A stretch of 64,000 bases of DNA from Streptomyces tanashiensis (GTDB taxonomy: Bacteria; Actinomycetota; Actinomycetes; Streptomycetales; Streptomycetaceae). Shown here piece after piece: positions 47,472-55,943 of the stretch. Position 1 is the stretch's first letter. Every line of letters begins with the position of its first letter. Below the pieces are notes generated by a model. The model ran no database searches and had not been told where the DNA came from. It saw nothing but the letters and a program-made list of their open reading frames with translations. The translations under genes were made by a program, and so were the position numbers. The stretch lies in assembly GCF_014648895.1 (NCBI RefSeq), contig NZ_BMRZ01000009.1, forward strand, positions 1 through 64,000, given 5' to 3'.

Positions 47472-48230
47472 ACCACCACCTTGGGGGGCAGTCCCTTGTC
47501 CATCGCCTCCGGCCTCCACGGCCGGCACCTCACCCGTCGGCTCGTCCAGCTGTACGCCGGACTCACGCTGTACGGGGTCAGCTCGGCGCTGCTCGTGCGC
47601 AGCGGGCTCGGCCTGGAGCCCTGGGGCGTCCTCCACCAGGGTCTCGCCGAGAAGACCGGGCTGACCATCGGCGTGGTGTCGATCATCGTCGGTGCGGTGG
47701 TGCTCCTCCTGTGGGTCCCGATCCGGCAGCGGCCCGGGCTCGGCACGGTCTCCAACGTGTTCGTGATCGGCCTGGCGATGGACGGCACCCTGGCCCTGGT
47801 CCCGGACGTCGACGGTCTGGTGGGGCAGGTTCCGCTGCTCGCGCTCGGCATCGTCCTCAACGGGGTCGCGACCGGCCTGTACATCGCGGCGCGGTTCGGG
47901 CCCGGTCCGCGGGACGGCCTGATGACCGGCCTGCACCGGCTCACCGGCCGGTCCATCCGGCTGGTGCGGACGGCGATCGAGGTGGTGGTGGTCGCCACCG
48001 GCTTCCTGCTCGGCGGCTCGGTCGGCGTCGGCACGGTCCTCTACGCGCTCGCGATCGGACCGCTCGCCCAGTTCTTCCTGCGCCGGTTCGCCGTCCCGGA
48101 GCCGGCCTCCGACAGCGCCGCGCCCTCCTCCGGGGCCGGGTCCGACAGCGCCGCGCTCACCCCCGGGCCGGACTCCGTCCCCTCCGCGGTCGCCACCGGG
48201 ACACCGGAAGGCGCCATACTGCGGCCGTGA
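47457..48230 (+). CDS. YczE/YyaS/YitT-family membrane protein
   Basis: 257 residues from ATG 47457, with about five hydrophobic segments (LVQLYAGLTLYGVSSALLV, IGVVSIIVGAVVLLLWV, VSNVFVIGLAMDGTLALV, LLALGIVLNGVATGLYIAA, VVVVATGFLLGGSVGVG) and a disordered Ser/Ala/Pro C-terminus. A TTG at 47496 behind GGGGGG is an alternative start. It is divergent from a MocR regulator and ends in a GTGA overlap with a GDPD gene. Members of this family are linked to MocR control, with unknown transport roles. Confidence 0.8.
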   Translation: MSQSTTTTLGGSPLSIASGLHGRHLTRRLVQLYAGLTLYGVSSALLVRSGLGLEPWGVLHQGLAEKTGLTIGVVSIIVGAVVLLLWVPIRQRPGLGTVSNVFVIGLAMDGTLALVPDVDGLVGQVPLLALGIVLNGVATGLYIAARFGPGPRDGLMTGLHRLTGRSIRLVRTAIEVVVVATGFLLGGSVGVGTVLYALAIGPLAQFFLRRFAVPEPASDSAAPSSGAGSDSAALTPGPDSVPSAVATGTPEGAILRP

Positions 48231-48991
48231 CTCGCGTACGCCACCCTTACCTCGACCATCCCTCCCCCCTCGCGTTCGCCCATCGCGGCGGCACGGCGAA
48301 CGGCCTGGAGAACACCGCGGCCGCCTTCCGCCGGGCCGCCGCGGCGGGCTACCGCTACTTCGAGACCGATGTGCACACGACCTCCGACGGGGTGCTCGTC
48401 GCGTTCCACGACGCGACCCTCGACCGGGTGACGGACACCGCGGGCCGGATCCGCGACCTGCCGTGGGCGGCCGTGCGGGAGGCCCGGGTGGCCGGGAAGG
48501 AACCGCTGCCGCTCTTCGAGGACCTCCTGGAGGAGTTCCCGGAGGCCCGCTGGAACGTCGACCTCAAGGCCGAGTCGGCGCTCCTCCCGCTGATCGACCT
48601 GATCCGGAGGAAGGGCGCCTGGGACCGGGTCTGCGTGGGTTCCTTCACCGAGTCCCGGGTGGCGCGGGCACAGCGTCTGGCCGGTCCGCGGCTCGCCACC
48701 TCGTTCGGGGTGCGCGGGGTGGTCGGCCTGCGGCTGCGCTCCTGGGGCATCCCCGCGGCGGTGCGGGCCGGAGCCGTGGCGGCGCAGGTTCCGGAGCGCC
48801 AGGGCGGTGTCCCGGTGGTCGACGGACGGTTCGTGCGGGAGGCGCACGCGCGCGGGCTCCAGGTCCACGTGTGGACGGTGAACGATCCGGCCCGCATGAA
48901 CTCTCTCCTCGACCTGGGGGTCGATGGCATCATGACCGATCATCTGGAGACGCTGCGCTCGGTGCTGACCGAGCGGGGCGTGTGGGTCTGA
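48227..48991 (+). CDS. Glycerophosphodiester phosphodiesterase
   Basis: 254 residues, GDPD TIM barrel. Diagnostic motifs: FAHRGGTANGLENTAAAFRRAAAAGYRYFETDVHTTSDGVLVAFHDATLDRVT holds the paired His (AHRG, FHD) and the acidic metal ligands (GLEN, ETDV). C-terminal VHVWTVND and DGIMTDHLE complete the barrel. It hydrolyses glycerophosphodiesters to glycerol-3-phosphate and an alcohol; no signal peptide, so cytoplasmic or membrane-near. GTG start overlaps the upstream stop. Confidence 0.9.
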   Translation: MTRVRHPYLDHPSPLAFAHRGGTANGLENTAAAFRRAAAAGYRYFETDVHTTSDGVLVAFHDATLDRVTDTAGRIRDLPWAAVREARVAGKEPLPLFEDLLEEFPEARWNVDLKAESALLPLIDLIRRKGAWDRVCVGSFTESRVARAQRLAGPRLATSFGVRGVVGLRLRSWGIPAAVRAGAVAAQVPERQGGVPVVDGRFVREAHARGLQVHVWTVNDPARMNSLLDLGVDGIMTDHLETLRSVLTERGVWV

Positions 48992-49055
48992 GCAGGCGCG
49001 TCCCGTTTCCGGGGACGGCCACGAGGACCACGGGGACGAACGAGGGGGCGCGGCC

Positions 49056-50426
49056 TTGACCGCTGACACCACCGAGCCGGAGGAGTACACCGCCGGTCCC
49101 GCCGAGCGGCGGCGCGAGCAGCGGGGCTGGTACTTCTACGACTTCGCGTGCTCGGTGTACTCGACGAGCGTGATCACCGTCTTCCTCGGCCCCTACCTGA
49201 CCTCGGTGGCGCGGGCGGCGGCCGACGCCGAGGGCTTTGTGCACCCGCTCGGCATACCCGTGCGGGCCGGCTCGCTCTTCGCGTACGCCGTCTCCGCCTC
49301 GCTGGTGGTCGCGATCCTGGCGATGCCGATGGTCGGCGCGATCGCGGACCGCACGGGCCGGAAGAAGCCGCTGCTGGCGGCCTCGGCCTACCTGGGGGCG
49401 ACGGCGACGGCCGGCATGTTCTTCCTGGCGGGCGACCGGTATCTGCTCGGCGTCCTCCTGCTGATCGTCGCGAACGCCTCGCTGTCGGTCTCGATGGTGC
49501 TCTACAACGCCTATCTGCCGCAGATCGCCGAGCCCGACGAGCGGGACGCCGTCTCCTCGCGCGGGTGGGCCTTCGGCTACACCTCCGGGGCCCTGGTCCT
49601 CGTCCTGAACCTGGTCCTGTACTCGGGCCACGACTCCTTCGGGCTGACCGAGGGCGAGGCGGTCCGGATCTGCCTGGCCTCGGCCGGTGTGTGGTGGGGC
49701 GCCTTCACCCTCGTGCCGCTGCGGCGCCTGCGGGACCGGCGGCTCGGCCCGGCGGCCCCGGAGAGGGCCGGCGAGGGGGCGGTGGGCAGCGGCTGGCGCC
49801 AGCTGCGGGAGACGCTGAAGGACATGCGCCGGCACCCGCTGACGCTCTCCTTCCTCCTCGCGTACCTGATCTACAACGACGGCGTGCAGACGGTGATCTC
49901 GCAGGCCTCGATCTACGGCTCCGAGGAGCTGGGCCTCGACCAGACGACGCTCATCACGGCGGTCCTGCTGGTCCAGGTGCTCGCGGTGGCGGGGGCCCTC
50001 GGGATGGGGCGACTCGCCCGGGTGCACGGCGCCAAGCGGACGATTCTGGGCTCGCTGGCGGTCTGGACGCTGATCCTGGCGGCGGGCTACTTCCTGCCGG
50101 CCCGTTCACCGGTGTTCTTCTACTTCCTGGCGGCCGCGATCGGCCTGGTCCTGGGCGGCAGCCAGGCCCTGTCGCGTTCGCTGTTCTCGCATCTGGTGCC
50201 GCGCGGCAAGGAGGCGGAGTACTTCTCGGCGTACGAGATGAGCGACCGGGGGCTCAGCTGGCTGGGTCCGCTCGTGTTCGGTCTCGCGTATCAGCTGACC
50301 GGAAGCTACCGGGATGCCATCATCTCCCTGGTGATCTTCTTCGTCGTCGGTTTCGCGCTGCTCGCCAGGGTCCCGGTCCGGCGTGCGGTGGAGGCCGCGG
50401 GGAACCCGATACCCGACCGTATTTAG
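49056..50426 (+). CDS. MFS transporter, UMF1/Atg22-like
   Basis: 456 residues from TTG 49056 (GAGGGGG at 49042-49048). WYFYDFACSVYSTSVITVFLGPYL at the N-terminus is the UMF1/Atg22 signature, followed by GAIADRTGRKKPLL and about 12 membrane segments. Conserved charged motif LGGSQALSRSLFSHLVPRGKEAEYFSAYE is typical of this family. Substrates are often amino acids or unknown. It follows the GDPD gene by 64 bp and may share its transcript. Confidence 0.85.
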   Translation: MTADTTEPEEYTAGPAERRREQRGWYFYDFACSVYSTSVITVFLGPYLTSVARAAADAEGFVHPLGIPVRAGSLFAYAVSASLVVAILAMPMVGAIADRTGRKKPLLAASAYLGATATAGMFFLAGDRYLLGVLLLIVANASLSVSMVLYNAYLPQIAEPDERDAVSSRGWAFGYTSGALVLVLNLVLYSGHDSFGLTEGEAVRICLASAGVWWGAFTLVPLRRLRDRRLGPAAPERAGEGAVGSGWRQLRETLKDMRRHPLTLSFLLAYLIYNDGVQTVISQASIYGSEELGLDQTTLITAVLLVQVLAVAGALGMGRLARVHGAKRTILGSLAVWTLILAAGYFLPARSPVFFYFLAAAIGLVLGGSQALSRSLFSHLVPRGKEAEYFSAYEMSDRGLSWLGPLVFGLAYQLTGSYRDAIISLVIFFVVGFALLARVPVRRAVEAAGNPIPDRI

Positions 50427-50594
50427 ACGTGGCGGTGAAAGGGCGGTAGTGTACGCGTTTGGCCTGCCAGGCGGACCGTTACTGCGTGCTGCTTTGGTGA
50501 AGACACCGGGTCACATCTGCCGTCAGATGTGACAAAACGGGCACTGGTGGGTACAACAAGGGGCGGCACGACGGGCGACGCATGACCCGGCACG

Positions 50595-50620
50595 GGAATC
50601 TTTACCGCCGACCGGACGTT
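50595..50620 (+). promoter_or_regulatory. Sigma-R promoter of rbpA
   Basis: GGAAT at 50595-50599 and GTT at 50618-50620, separated by exactly 18 bases, match the Streptomyces sigma-R consensus GGAAT-N18-GTT. It lies about 60 bp before the rbpA ATG. rbpA is a known sigma-R target induced by disulphide stress. Confidence 0.85.
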
Positions 50621-50681
50621 GACCGGATAACGACGACAGCGACACCTGTCCTGTGGGCGACAAGCCCGGGAGGCACGATTC

Positions 50682-51056
50682 ATGAGTGAGCGAGCTCTTC
50701 GCGGCACGCGCCTCGTGGTGACGAGCTACGAGACCGACCGCGGCATCGATCTGGCCCCGCGCCAGGCGGTGGAGTACGCATGCGAGAAGGGACATCGTTT
50801 TGAGATGCCCTTCTCGGTCGAGGCGGAGATTCCGCCGGAGTGGGAGTGCAAGGTCTGCGGAATCCAGGCACTCCTGGTGGACGGGGACGGACCTGAGGAG
50901 AAGAAGGGCAAGCCTGCGCGTACGCACTGGGACATGCTCATGGAGCGCCGCACCCGCGAGGAGCTGGAGGAGGTCCTCGCCGAGAGGCTGGCCGTCCTGC
51001 GTTCCGGCGCCATGAACATCGCCGTGCATCCGCGCGACAGCCGCAAGTCCGCCTAG
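50682..51056 (+). CDS. rbpA: RNA polymerase-binding protein RbpA
   Basis: 124 residues. RbpA binds the principal sigma factor and RNA polymerase and stimulates transcription from housekeeping promoters. The zinc-core ligands Cys34, His38, Cys56 and Cys59 are all present (YACEKGH and CKVCG), flanked by the N-terminal tail and a C-terminal helical sigma-interacting region (HWDMLMERRTREELEEVLAERLAVLRSG). GGGAGG lies before the ATG. A sigma-R promoter upstream and a strong terminator downstream make it monocistronic. Confidence 0.97.
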   Translation: MSERALRGTRLVVTSYETDRGIDLAPRQAVEYACEKGHRFEMPFSVEAEIPPEWECKVCGIQALLVDGDGPEEKKGKPARTHWDMLMERRTREELEEVLAERLAVLRSGAMNIAVHPRDSRKSA

Positions 51057-51077
51057 CGGACGGCCGCAAGAGCACCA

Positions 51078-51122
51078 CGCCGCGGGGCCCGGTACACACA
51101 TCGTGTACCGGGCCCCGCGGCG
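51078..51122 (+). terminator. rbpA terminator
   Basis: A perfect 20-bp stem with a 5-nt loop (ACATC) followed by TTT at 51123-51125, 21 bp after the rbpA stop. Confidence 0.85.
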
Positions 51123-51190
51123 TTTCCGCGCGTCCGCCGCGGGGTGCGCGCGTTCCCGGGCCTCCCGGGCCTGTACGCGCGCCCCGCCCC

Positions 51191-51278
51191 GGCATACGCG
51201 TGCCCCGGTCCCGGCGTACGCGTGCCCCGGTCCCGGCGTACGCGTGCCCCGGTCCCGGCATGCGCGTGCCCCGCTCCC
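51191..51278. repeat. 22-bp tandem repeat, four copies
   Basis: Units at 51191-51212, 51213-51234, 51235-51256 and 51257-51278; units 2 and 3 are identical, 1 and 4 differ by one and three bases. Each unit contains a CGCGTGCCCCG core that is the left arm of the terminator hairpin beginning in unit 4. Confidence 0.9.
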
Positions 51279-51295
51279 GAGGGGGGCGGGGCACG
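51265..51295 (-). terminator. Terminator of the FxsA-like gene
   Basis: CGTGCCCCGC (51265-51274) pairs perfectly with GCGGGGCACG (51286-51295), 11-nt loop, 14 bp after the minus-strand stop at 51310. The left arm is part of the fourth 22-bp repeat. Confidence 0.6.
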
Positions 51296-51309
51296 TGGGG
51301 GCGCGGGGA

Positions 51310-51903
51310 TCAGGGCATCAGGGGCGGGCGGGGCTCCTCGGGCCTGCGAGGGCCCTGGGAGGCGTCCTCGCGGATGACCTCGCCCGGGACCACCTTCCCG
51401 TCCGGCCGGTGGATACGGGCCTGCTGGAAGGCGTCCTGGAGGCTTCCGGAAGGCGCGGCGCTCATCCGGCGCTCGACGGCCTTCTCCGCGTACCGCCCGA
51501 GGAGGGAGCGGACCTGCGGGATCAGCAGGAGCAGACCGGCCGCGTCGGAGATCAGGCCGGGGATCATCAGGAGGAGGCCGCCGAGCATCAGGAAGCCGTT
51601 GCGGTCGTCCGCGCCGGCCCGGTCGGCGGGCGAGGGCGTCACGCCGGCCTGCGCGGCCGCCTGGGCCTGCTGGAAGGTCGAGGAGAGGTTGCGGAAGGCA
51701 CGGCGGCCCGCCCGCTTGACGACGACGGCGCCGAGCACGGCACCGCCGACGAGCAGGGCGAGGACGGTCAGTCCGCCCGCCGCGTTCGCCACCAGCGTGA
51801 GCAGCCAGATCTCCAGGACCAGCCAGGCGGCGACGCCGAGCGGAAGGAACGTACGCGCGCGTGAGCGCTTGCGGGCGAGGGGAGGCGGTGCGCCGGTCGT
51901 CAT
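51310..51903 (-). CDS. FxsA-family membrane protein
   Basis: 197 residues with two hydrophobic blocks: about 18-60 (LPLGVAAWLVLEIWLLTLVANAAGGLTVLALLVGGAVLGAVVV) and about 100-130 (GFLMLGGLLLMIPGLISDAAGLLLLIPQVRSLL). The GLLLMIPGLISDAAGLLLLIP segment is the FxsA signature. The E. coli relative affects phage F exclusion; its physiological role is unknown. Its start lies 60 bp downstream of the mannosyltransferase stop at 51963, so the two may be cotranscribed. Confidence 0.87.
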   Translation of the reverse strand: MTTGAPPPLARKRSRARTFLPLGVAAWLVLEIWLLTLVANAAGGLTVLALLVGGAVLGAVVVKRAGRRAFRNLSSTFQQAQAAAQAGVTPSPADRAGADDRNGFLMLGGLLLMIPGLISDAAGLLLLIPQVRSLLGRYAEKAVERRMSAAPSGSLQDAFQQARIHRPDGKVVPGEVIREDASQGPRRPEEPRPPLMP

Positions 51904-51962
51904 GGTGCCCAGTGTGCCTGGCGCCCCGCCGGAACGTCGTAAAGGAAGGATCAGTGCGGACG

Positions 51963-52739
51963 TCAGGAGGACTTGCGGCCGAGGAGCCTGCCGACCTTCT
52001 CCGCGCGAGCCGTCAGGCCCCAGCCGGTGACCCGCCACAGCGCCTCGACGACGATGTTGCGGCTCATCTTCGAGTCGCCGATCTCGCGCTCCACGAAGGT
52101 GATCGGGACCTCGACGACGTGGAAGCCGGCGGCGACCGCGCGGCGCGCCAGGTCGACCTGGAAGCAGTAGCCCGCCGAGGCCACGTCGTCCAGGCCCAGG
52201 CCCTCCAGGGTCTCCTTGCGGAAGGCCCGGTAGCCGCCGGTGACGTCGCGGATCGGCACGTCCAGCATCACGCGCGAGTAGAGGCTGCCGCCCCGGGAGA
52301 TGAACTCGCGGGACTTCGGCCAGTTCACGATCCGGCCGCCCGGCACCCAGCGGGAGCCGAGGACCAGGTCCGCGCCCTTGAGGGCGGTGAGCAGCCGCGG
52401 GAGCTCCTCGGGCTGGTGGGAGCCGTCGGCGTCCATCTCGACGAGGACGCCGTAGCCGTGCTCGATGCCCCACCGGAAGCCGGCGAGGTAGGCGGCGCCG
52501 AGGCCTTCCTTGCCCTTGCGGTGCAGGACGTGCACATGGTCGTCCTCGGACGCGATCTCGTCCGCGAACTTGCCCGTGCCGTCAGGGCTGTTGTCGTCGG
52601 CGACGAGAACGTGCGCCTCGGGTACGGCTTCCCGCACCCGCGCGACGATCGGCTTGATGTTCTCCGCCTCGTTGTAGGTCGGAATGATCACCAAGGCCTT
52701 GCCGAGCGGGCCGTAACGCCTCTGGCCACCGTCGTTCAC
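51963..52739 (-). CDS. Polyprenol-phosphate mannosyltransferase (Ppm-like GT2)
   Basis: 258 residues from GTG 52739 (AAGGGG upstream). GT2 fold: VIIPTYNEAENI near residue 18, VADDNSPDGTG, the DXD-type MDADGSHQPEELP, and RDVTGGYRAFRKETLEGL plus QVDLARRAVAAGFHVVEVPITFVEREIGDSKMS of the dolichol/polyprenol-phosphate mannose synthase family. It makes polyprenyl-phospho-mannose for protein O-mannosylation or glycolipids. It lacks the C-terminal membrane domain of mycobacterial Ppm1, as usual in Streptomyces. Confidence 0.9.
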   Translation of the reverse strand: MNDGGQRRYGPLGKALVIIPTYNEAENIKPIVARVREAVPEAHVLVADDNSPDGTGKFADEIASEDDHVHVLHRKGKEGLGAAYLAGFRWGIEHGYGVLVEMDADGSHQPEELPRLLTALKGADLVLGSRWVPGGRIVNWPKSREFISRGGSLYSRVMLDVPIRDVTGGYRAFRKETLEGLGLDDVASAGYCFQVDLARRAVAAGFHVVEVPITFVEREIGDSKMSRNIVVEALWRVTGWGLTARAEKVGRLLGRKSS

Positions 52740-53173
52740 TACTGCCCCTTCGGATACATACGCAGGCCCCCACCATAGCGAGGTCCCCGGAGTGCTCCGG
52801 CGCGGCGGGTCGTGTGGGGCGGGTGACGTGCGGTGCGGGGCCCGGCGTCCTTCGGTCCGACCTGGGATCCGCTGGCTGCGGGTCGACCGAGAGCCGTTGT
52901 CTACTGAACGTCCGGGCCCCACCCGGGTCGCACCTACCGCCGGAGAAACCTTCCCTCGTGACCGAGGCGCGGGCGGCGTTCGGCTACGGCGTGGGAGTGC
53001 GGTCCGGTCGGACGTCCTGTGGTGGACGCCGTGAACCTACCCGCCCGTGACGGGCGACTGTCAACACCCGCTTGACCTGCGGAGACTCCTCAAAAGGCCA
53101 GGCCGGAGGGGAAGATCCGCAGGTCGGGGACAAGCGTGCGGGACCGTGCCGAGGGGTGCGAAATGTCCCCACA
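52740..53173. other. Intergenic region, no gene seen
   Basis: 434 bp. It must contain the promoter of the mannosyltransferase gene near 52760, where CGCTATGGT could be a -10, but no -35 was recognised. ORFs here on both strands lack ribosome binding sites and good composition. A small hairpin (CCCGCCCGTGACGGGCG at about 53040) is present; a small RNA is possible but unsupported. Confidence 0.4.
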
Positions 53174-54811
53174 TCACTCGTTCGGCCGTACGAACACCGT
53201 CTGTCCGTACACCACCGTGCGCAGGCAGACGGGGAGATCGACACCGGGGGTCAGATCGGGCAGACCGGGCGTTCCGGACCGGGGGTCGGTGGACCAGCGG
53301 GCGACCCGGTCGTCGGGCGCCTGGACGACGAGCTCCTCGGTGCGCCAGACCGCGTAGTCGGCGGGGGCGCCGGGGACCAGCGTCCCGGCGTCGTCCCGGC
53401 CCACGGCCCGCCAGCCGCCGCGGGTGTGGGCGGTGAAGGCGGCGCGGGCGGAGATCCGGTGCTCGGGGGTGCGGTGGAAGGCGGCGGCCCGGACGGTGCC
53501 CCAGGGGTCGAGCGGGGTCACCGGGCTGTCGGAGCCGAAGGCCAGCGGCACGCCGGCGCGGAGCAGCGCCGCGTACGGGTTGAGCGTGCGGGCCCGCTCG
53601 GCGCCGAGCCGGTCGGCGTACATGCCCTCCTCGCCGCCCCAGAGGGCGTCGAAGGCGGGCTGGACGGAGGCGGTGAGACCCAGCTCGGCGAAGGCGGCGA
53701 TCGTCTCGGGGGTGAGCATCTCGACGTGCTCGACGCGGTGCCGGGCGGCCCTGATCCGGGCCAGGCCGAGCTTCTCGGCGGCCGCCCTGACGCCCTCGAC
53801 GACGGCGGACACGGCGGCGTCCCCGATGGCGTGGAAGCCGGCCTGGAGGCCCGCCTCGGTGCAGGCGACGACATGCAGGGCGATGGAGGTCGCGTCCAGG
53901 TGGGCCGAGCCGCTGTGCCCGGCGTGGTCGGCGTACGGCTCGTGGAGGCAGGCCGTGTGGGAGCCGAGGGAGCCGTCGGCGAACAGGTCGCCGGCGGCGC
54001 CGAGGGCGCCCAGGGCCCTCGCCCGCTCGACGTCGAGGTCGGCCCAGTAGCCGACGACCCGCGGCCCGGCCTCCTCGCGCGCGAGGTCCAGGAGGCCCGT
54101 GAAGTCCTCCTCGGAGGAGATCTGCGGTCCGCCGCACTCGTGCAGGGTGCCGATGCCGAGGGAGGCGGCCTTGAGCCGGGCGGCGCGCTGCGCCTCGGTG
54201 CGCTGGCGCGGCGACACGGCGCCGAAGGCGGCCGCGCGCACGGCGTGATGGGCGTCACCGGTCAGGGGCTGCCGGCCGTCGTGGAAGCCGTCCAGGTCAC
54301 GGACGCCGGGCACGAGGTCGAGGAGGGCCGTGGTGACGACGGCCGAGTGGACGTCGATCCGGGTCAGGTAGAGCGGGCGGCCGCCGGTGAGTTCATCGAG
54401 CTCGGAGCGGGTGAGCGGGCGGCGCTCGGGCCAGCGGGAGGCGTCCCAGCCGTGACCGATGAGGATGCGGTCCTCGGGGCGGGCGGCGGCGTGGGCCCGG
54501 ATCAGCTCCGCGGCCTCGGCGAGCGAGGCGGCGGAGGACAGGTCGAGCCCGGTGAGGGCGAAGCCGGTGGCGGTGGTGTGCACGTGCGCGTCGACGAACG
54601 CCGGGGTGACGAGCGCGCCCTCCAGGTCGACCACCTCGTCCACGCCGGACGCGAAGGCGTCGGCGGCGCCCTCCGAGCCCACCCAGGCGACGTGACCGCG
54701 CTCCACCACCATGGCGGTGGCGAAGGGGTCGGCGGGGCTGTGGACTTCTCCACCGCGCAGCAGCACGGTGCGGTGTTCGCCGGGAGACGCGACAGGCATG
54801 GACTCACTCAT
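53174..54811 (-). CDS. Amidohydrolase (YtcJ/metal-dependent amidohydrolase 3 type)
   Basis: 545 residues. Metal-dependent hydrolase: VTPAFVDAHVHTTATG provides the HxH pair, and GLQAGFHAIGDAAVSAVVEG and RHRVEHVEML supply further metal ligands. LAFGSDSPVTPLDPWGTVRAA contains the catalytic Asp. GYWADLDVERA and DGSLGSHTACL are typical of YtcJ relatives. Substrate unknown, possibly exo- or cyclic amides. ATG 54811 gives MSESMPVASPGEHR; a start 12 bp later is also possible. No signal peptide. Confidence 0.87.
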   Translation of the reverse strand: MSESMPVASPGEHRTVLLRGGEVHSPADPFATAMVVERGHVAWVGSEGAADAFASGVDEVVDLEGALVTPAFVDAHVHTTATGFALTGLDLSSAASLAEAAELIRAHAAARPEDRILIGHGWDASRWPERRPLTRSELDELTGGRPLYLTRIDVHSAVVTTALLDLVPGVRDLDGFHDGRQPLTGDAHHAVRAAAFGAVSPRQRTEAQRAARLKAASLGIGTLHECGGPQISSEEDFTGLLDLAREEAGPRVVGYWADLDVERARALGALGAAGDLFADGSLGSHTACLHEPYADHAGHSGSAHLDATSIALHVVACTEAGLQAGFHAIGDAAVSAVVEGVRAAAEKLGLARIRAARHRVEHVEMLTPETIAAFAELGLTASVQPAFDALWGGEEGMYADRLGAERARTLNPYAALLRAGVPLAFGSDSPVTPLDPWGTVRAAAFHRTPEHRISARAAFTAHTRGGWRAVGRDDAGTLVPGAPADYAVWRTEELVVQAPDDRVARWSTDPRSGTPGLPDLTPGVDLPVCLRTVVYGQTVFVRPNE

Positions 54812-54878
54812 GCCCACCAGGCTAGGACCTGCCGGAGGCCGGTTTGTCCGGCAGGTCCCCCTCGGCGGACCGGGCGCG

Positions 54879-55319
54879 TCAGATGCGCGGCGGTCTGGCC
54901 TCGTACGGCGTGGACAGGACGACGGTCGTGCGGCTGGACACCCCGGCCTGGGAACGGATGCGGCTGAGCAGGTGCTCCAGCTCCAGCGGGGTGGCGACGC
55001 GCACCTTGAGGATGTAGTTCTCGTCACCCGCGACGCTGTGGCAGGCCTCGATCTCCGGGATGTCGGCGAGCCGGTCGGGGGTGTCGTCGGGGGCGCTGGG
55101 GTCGAAGGGTTTGACCGAGATGAACGCGGTGAGCGGCAGACCCACGGCCTCCGGGTCGACGACGGCGGCGTAGCCGCGGATGACACCGCGCTGCTCCAGC
55201 CGGCGGACGCGCTGATGCACCGCCGACGTGGACAGGCCCGTGGCCTTGCCCAGGTCGGTGTAGCTCATGCGCCCGTCCTTGACGAGCAACTCCACGATCT
55301 GACGATCCAGCTCCTCCAT
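54879..55319 (-). CDS. Lrp/AsnC-family regulator
   Basis: 146 residues. N-terminal HTH (DRQIVELLVKDGRMSYTDLGKATGLSTSAVHQRVRRLEQRGVIRGYAAVVDPEAVG) and a C-terminal RAM domain (AFISVKPF, EIEACHSVAGDENYILKVRVATPLELEHLLSRI). It likely senses an amino acid and forms octamers. The nearest same-strand gene is the amidohydrolase, 67 bp downstream; they may be one transcript. Confidence 0.92.
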   Translation of the reverse strand: MEELDRQIVELLVKDGRMSYTDLGKATGLSTSAVHQRVRRLEQRGVIRGYAAVVDPEAVGLPLTAFISVKPFDPSAPDDTPDRLADIPEIEACHSVAGDENYILKVRVATPLELEHLLSRIRSQAGVSSRTTVVLSTPYEARPPRI

Positions 55320-55565
55320 GCGGTGACCCTATTGCGCCGCGCGGACGGGGGCACAGCCGGGGGCGCCCCGCGGAAGGCGCCGGGCGACCCATATGAGGGG
55401 CTATGGACAGTCACGGGGCACCTGCGACAGGCATGTGACGAACGCCACAGGTTTGCACCCTGCCTGGAGCACCGCCTCACGGTTATGCGGAGTTCCGCAT
55501 GGGAAGTGCTTGCTGTGGTCGAGGCCGCACAGATCCGGCCGACCCAGCCGAGGGGGAGAATCCCA

Positions 55566-55934
55566 ATGCAGGAGCCTGTTGAATCGGTCGACACGTCCGA
55601 CGAGCTCGACGCGTACGACACCTTTGAGATGTTCCGGGTCGTCTGCCCGGAGTGCGTGCAGCCCATCGCGCTGCTCGCGGACGAGGACGCGCTGCCGGAG
55701 CACGCGCTCTGCCCGACGCCGTGGAACCCCTTCGTCCTGACGGTCTGCCCGGGCACGGGCCTCGCGGCTTCCGAGGCCCGCCCCACCGACGACGACCTCG
55801 GGGTCCAGGAGCAGGACACCGCGCTGCTCCTGACGCTCCCCCAGGGCCTCGACTGGCGCACGCAGCCCTTCTCGCACGTCGGCGGTCCGGGCTCGCGTCC
55901 GATCCGGGTGCCGCAGATGCGGCGCGCGGCCTGA
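55566..55934 (+). CDS. Conserved small actinobacterial protein, Cys-rich core
   Basis: 122 residues, acidic N-terminus, then RVVCPECVQPIALLADEDALPEHALCPTPWNPFVLTVCPGTG, with four cysteines in CPEC, C..., C... arrangement that could bind a metal. No named family is recognised. ATG 55566 has AGGGGGAGA in front; upstream ORF is open but overlaps the divergent regulator. It stands alone, convergent with the phosphotransferase gene. Confidence 0.75.
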   Translation: MQEPVESVDTSDELDAYDTFEMFRVVCPECVQPIALLADEDALPEHALCPTPWNPFVLTVCPGTGLAASEARPTDDDLGVQEQDTALLLTLPQGLDWRTQPFSHVGGPGSRPIRVPQMRRAA

Positions 55935-55943
55935 GGCCGTCCG

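Noticed and set aside
52814..53050. Short ORFs in the gap between the mannosyltransferase and amidohydrolase genes
   Set aside because: Arg/Gly-rich chance translations on both strands, without ribosome binding sites or similarity to anything recognised.
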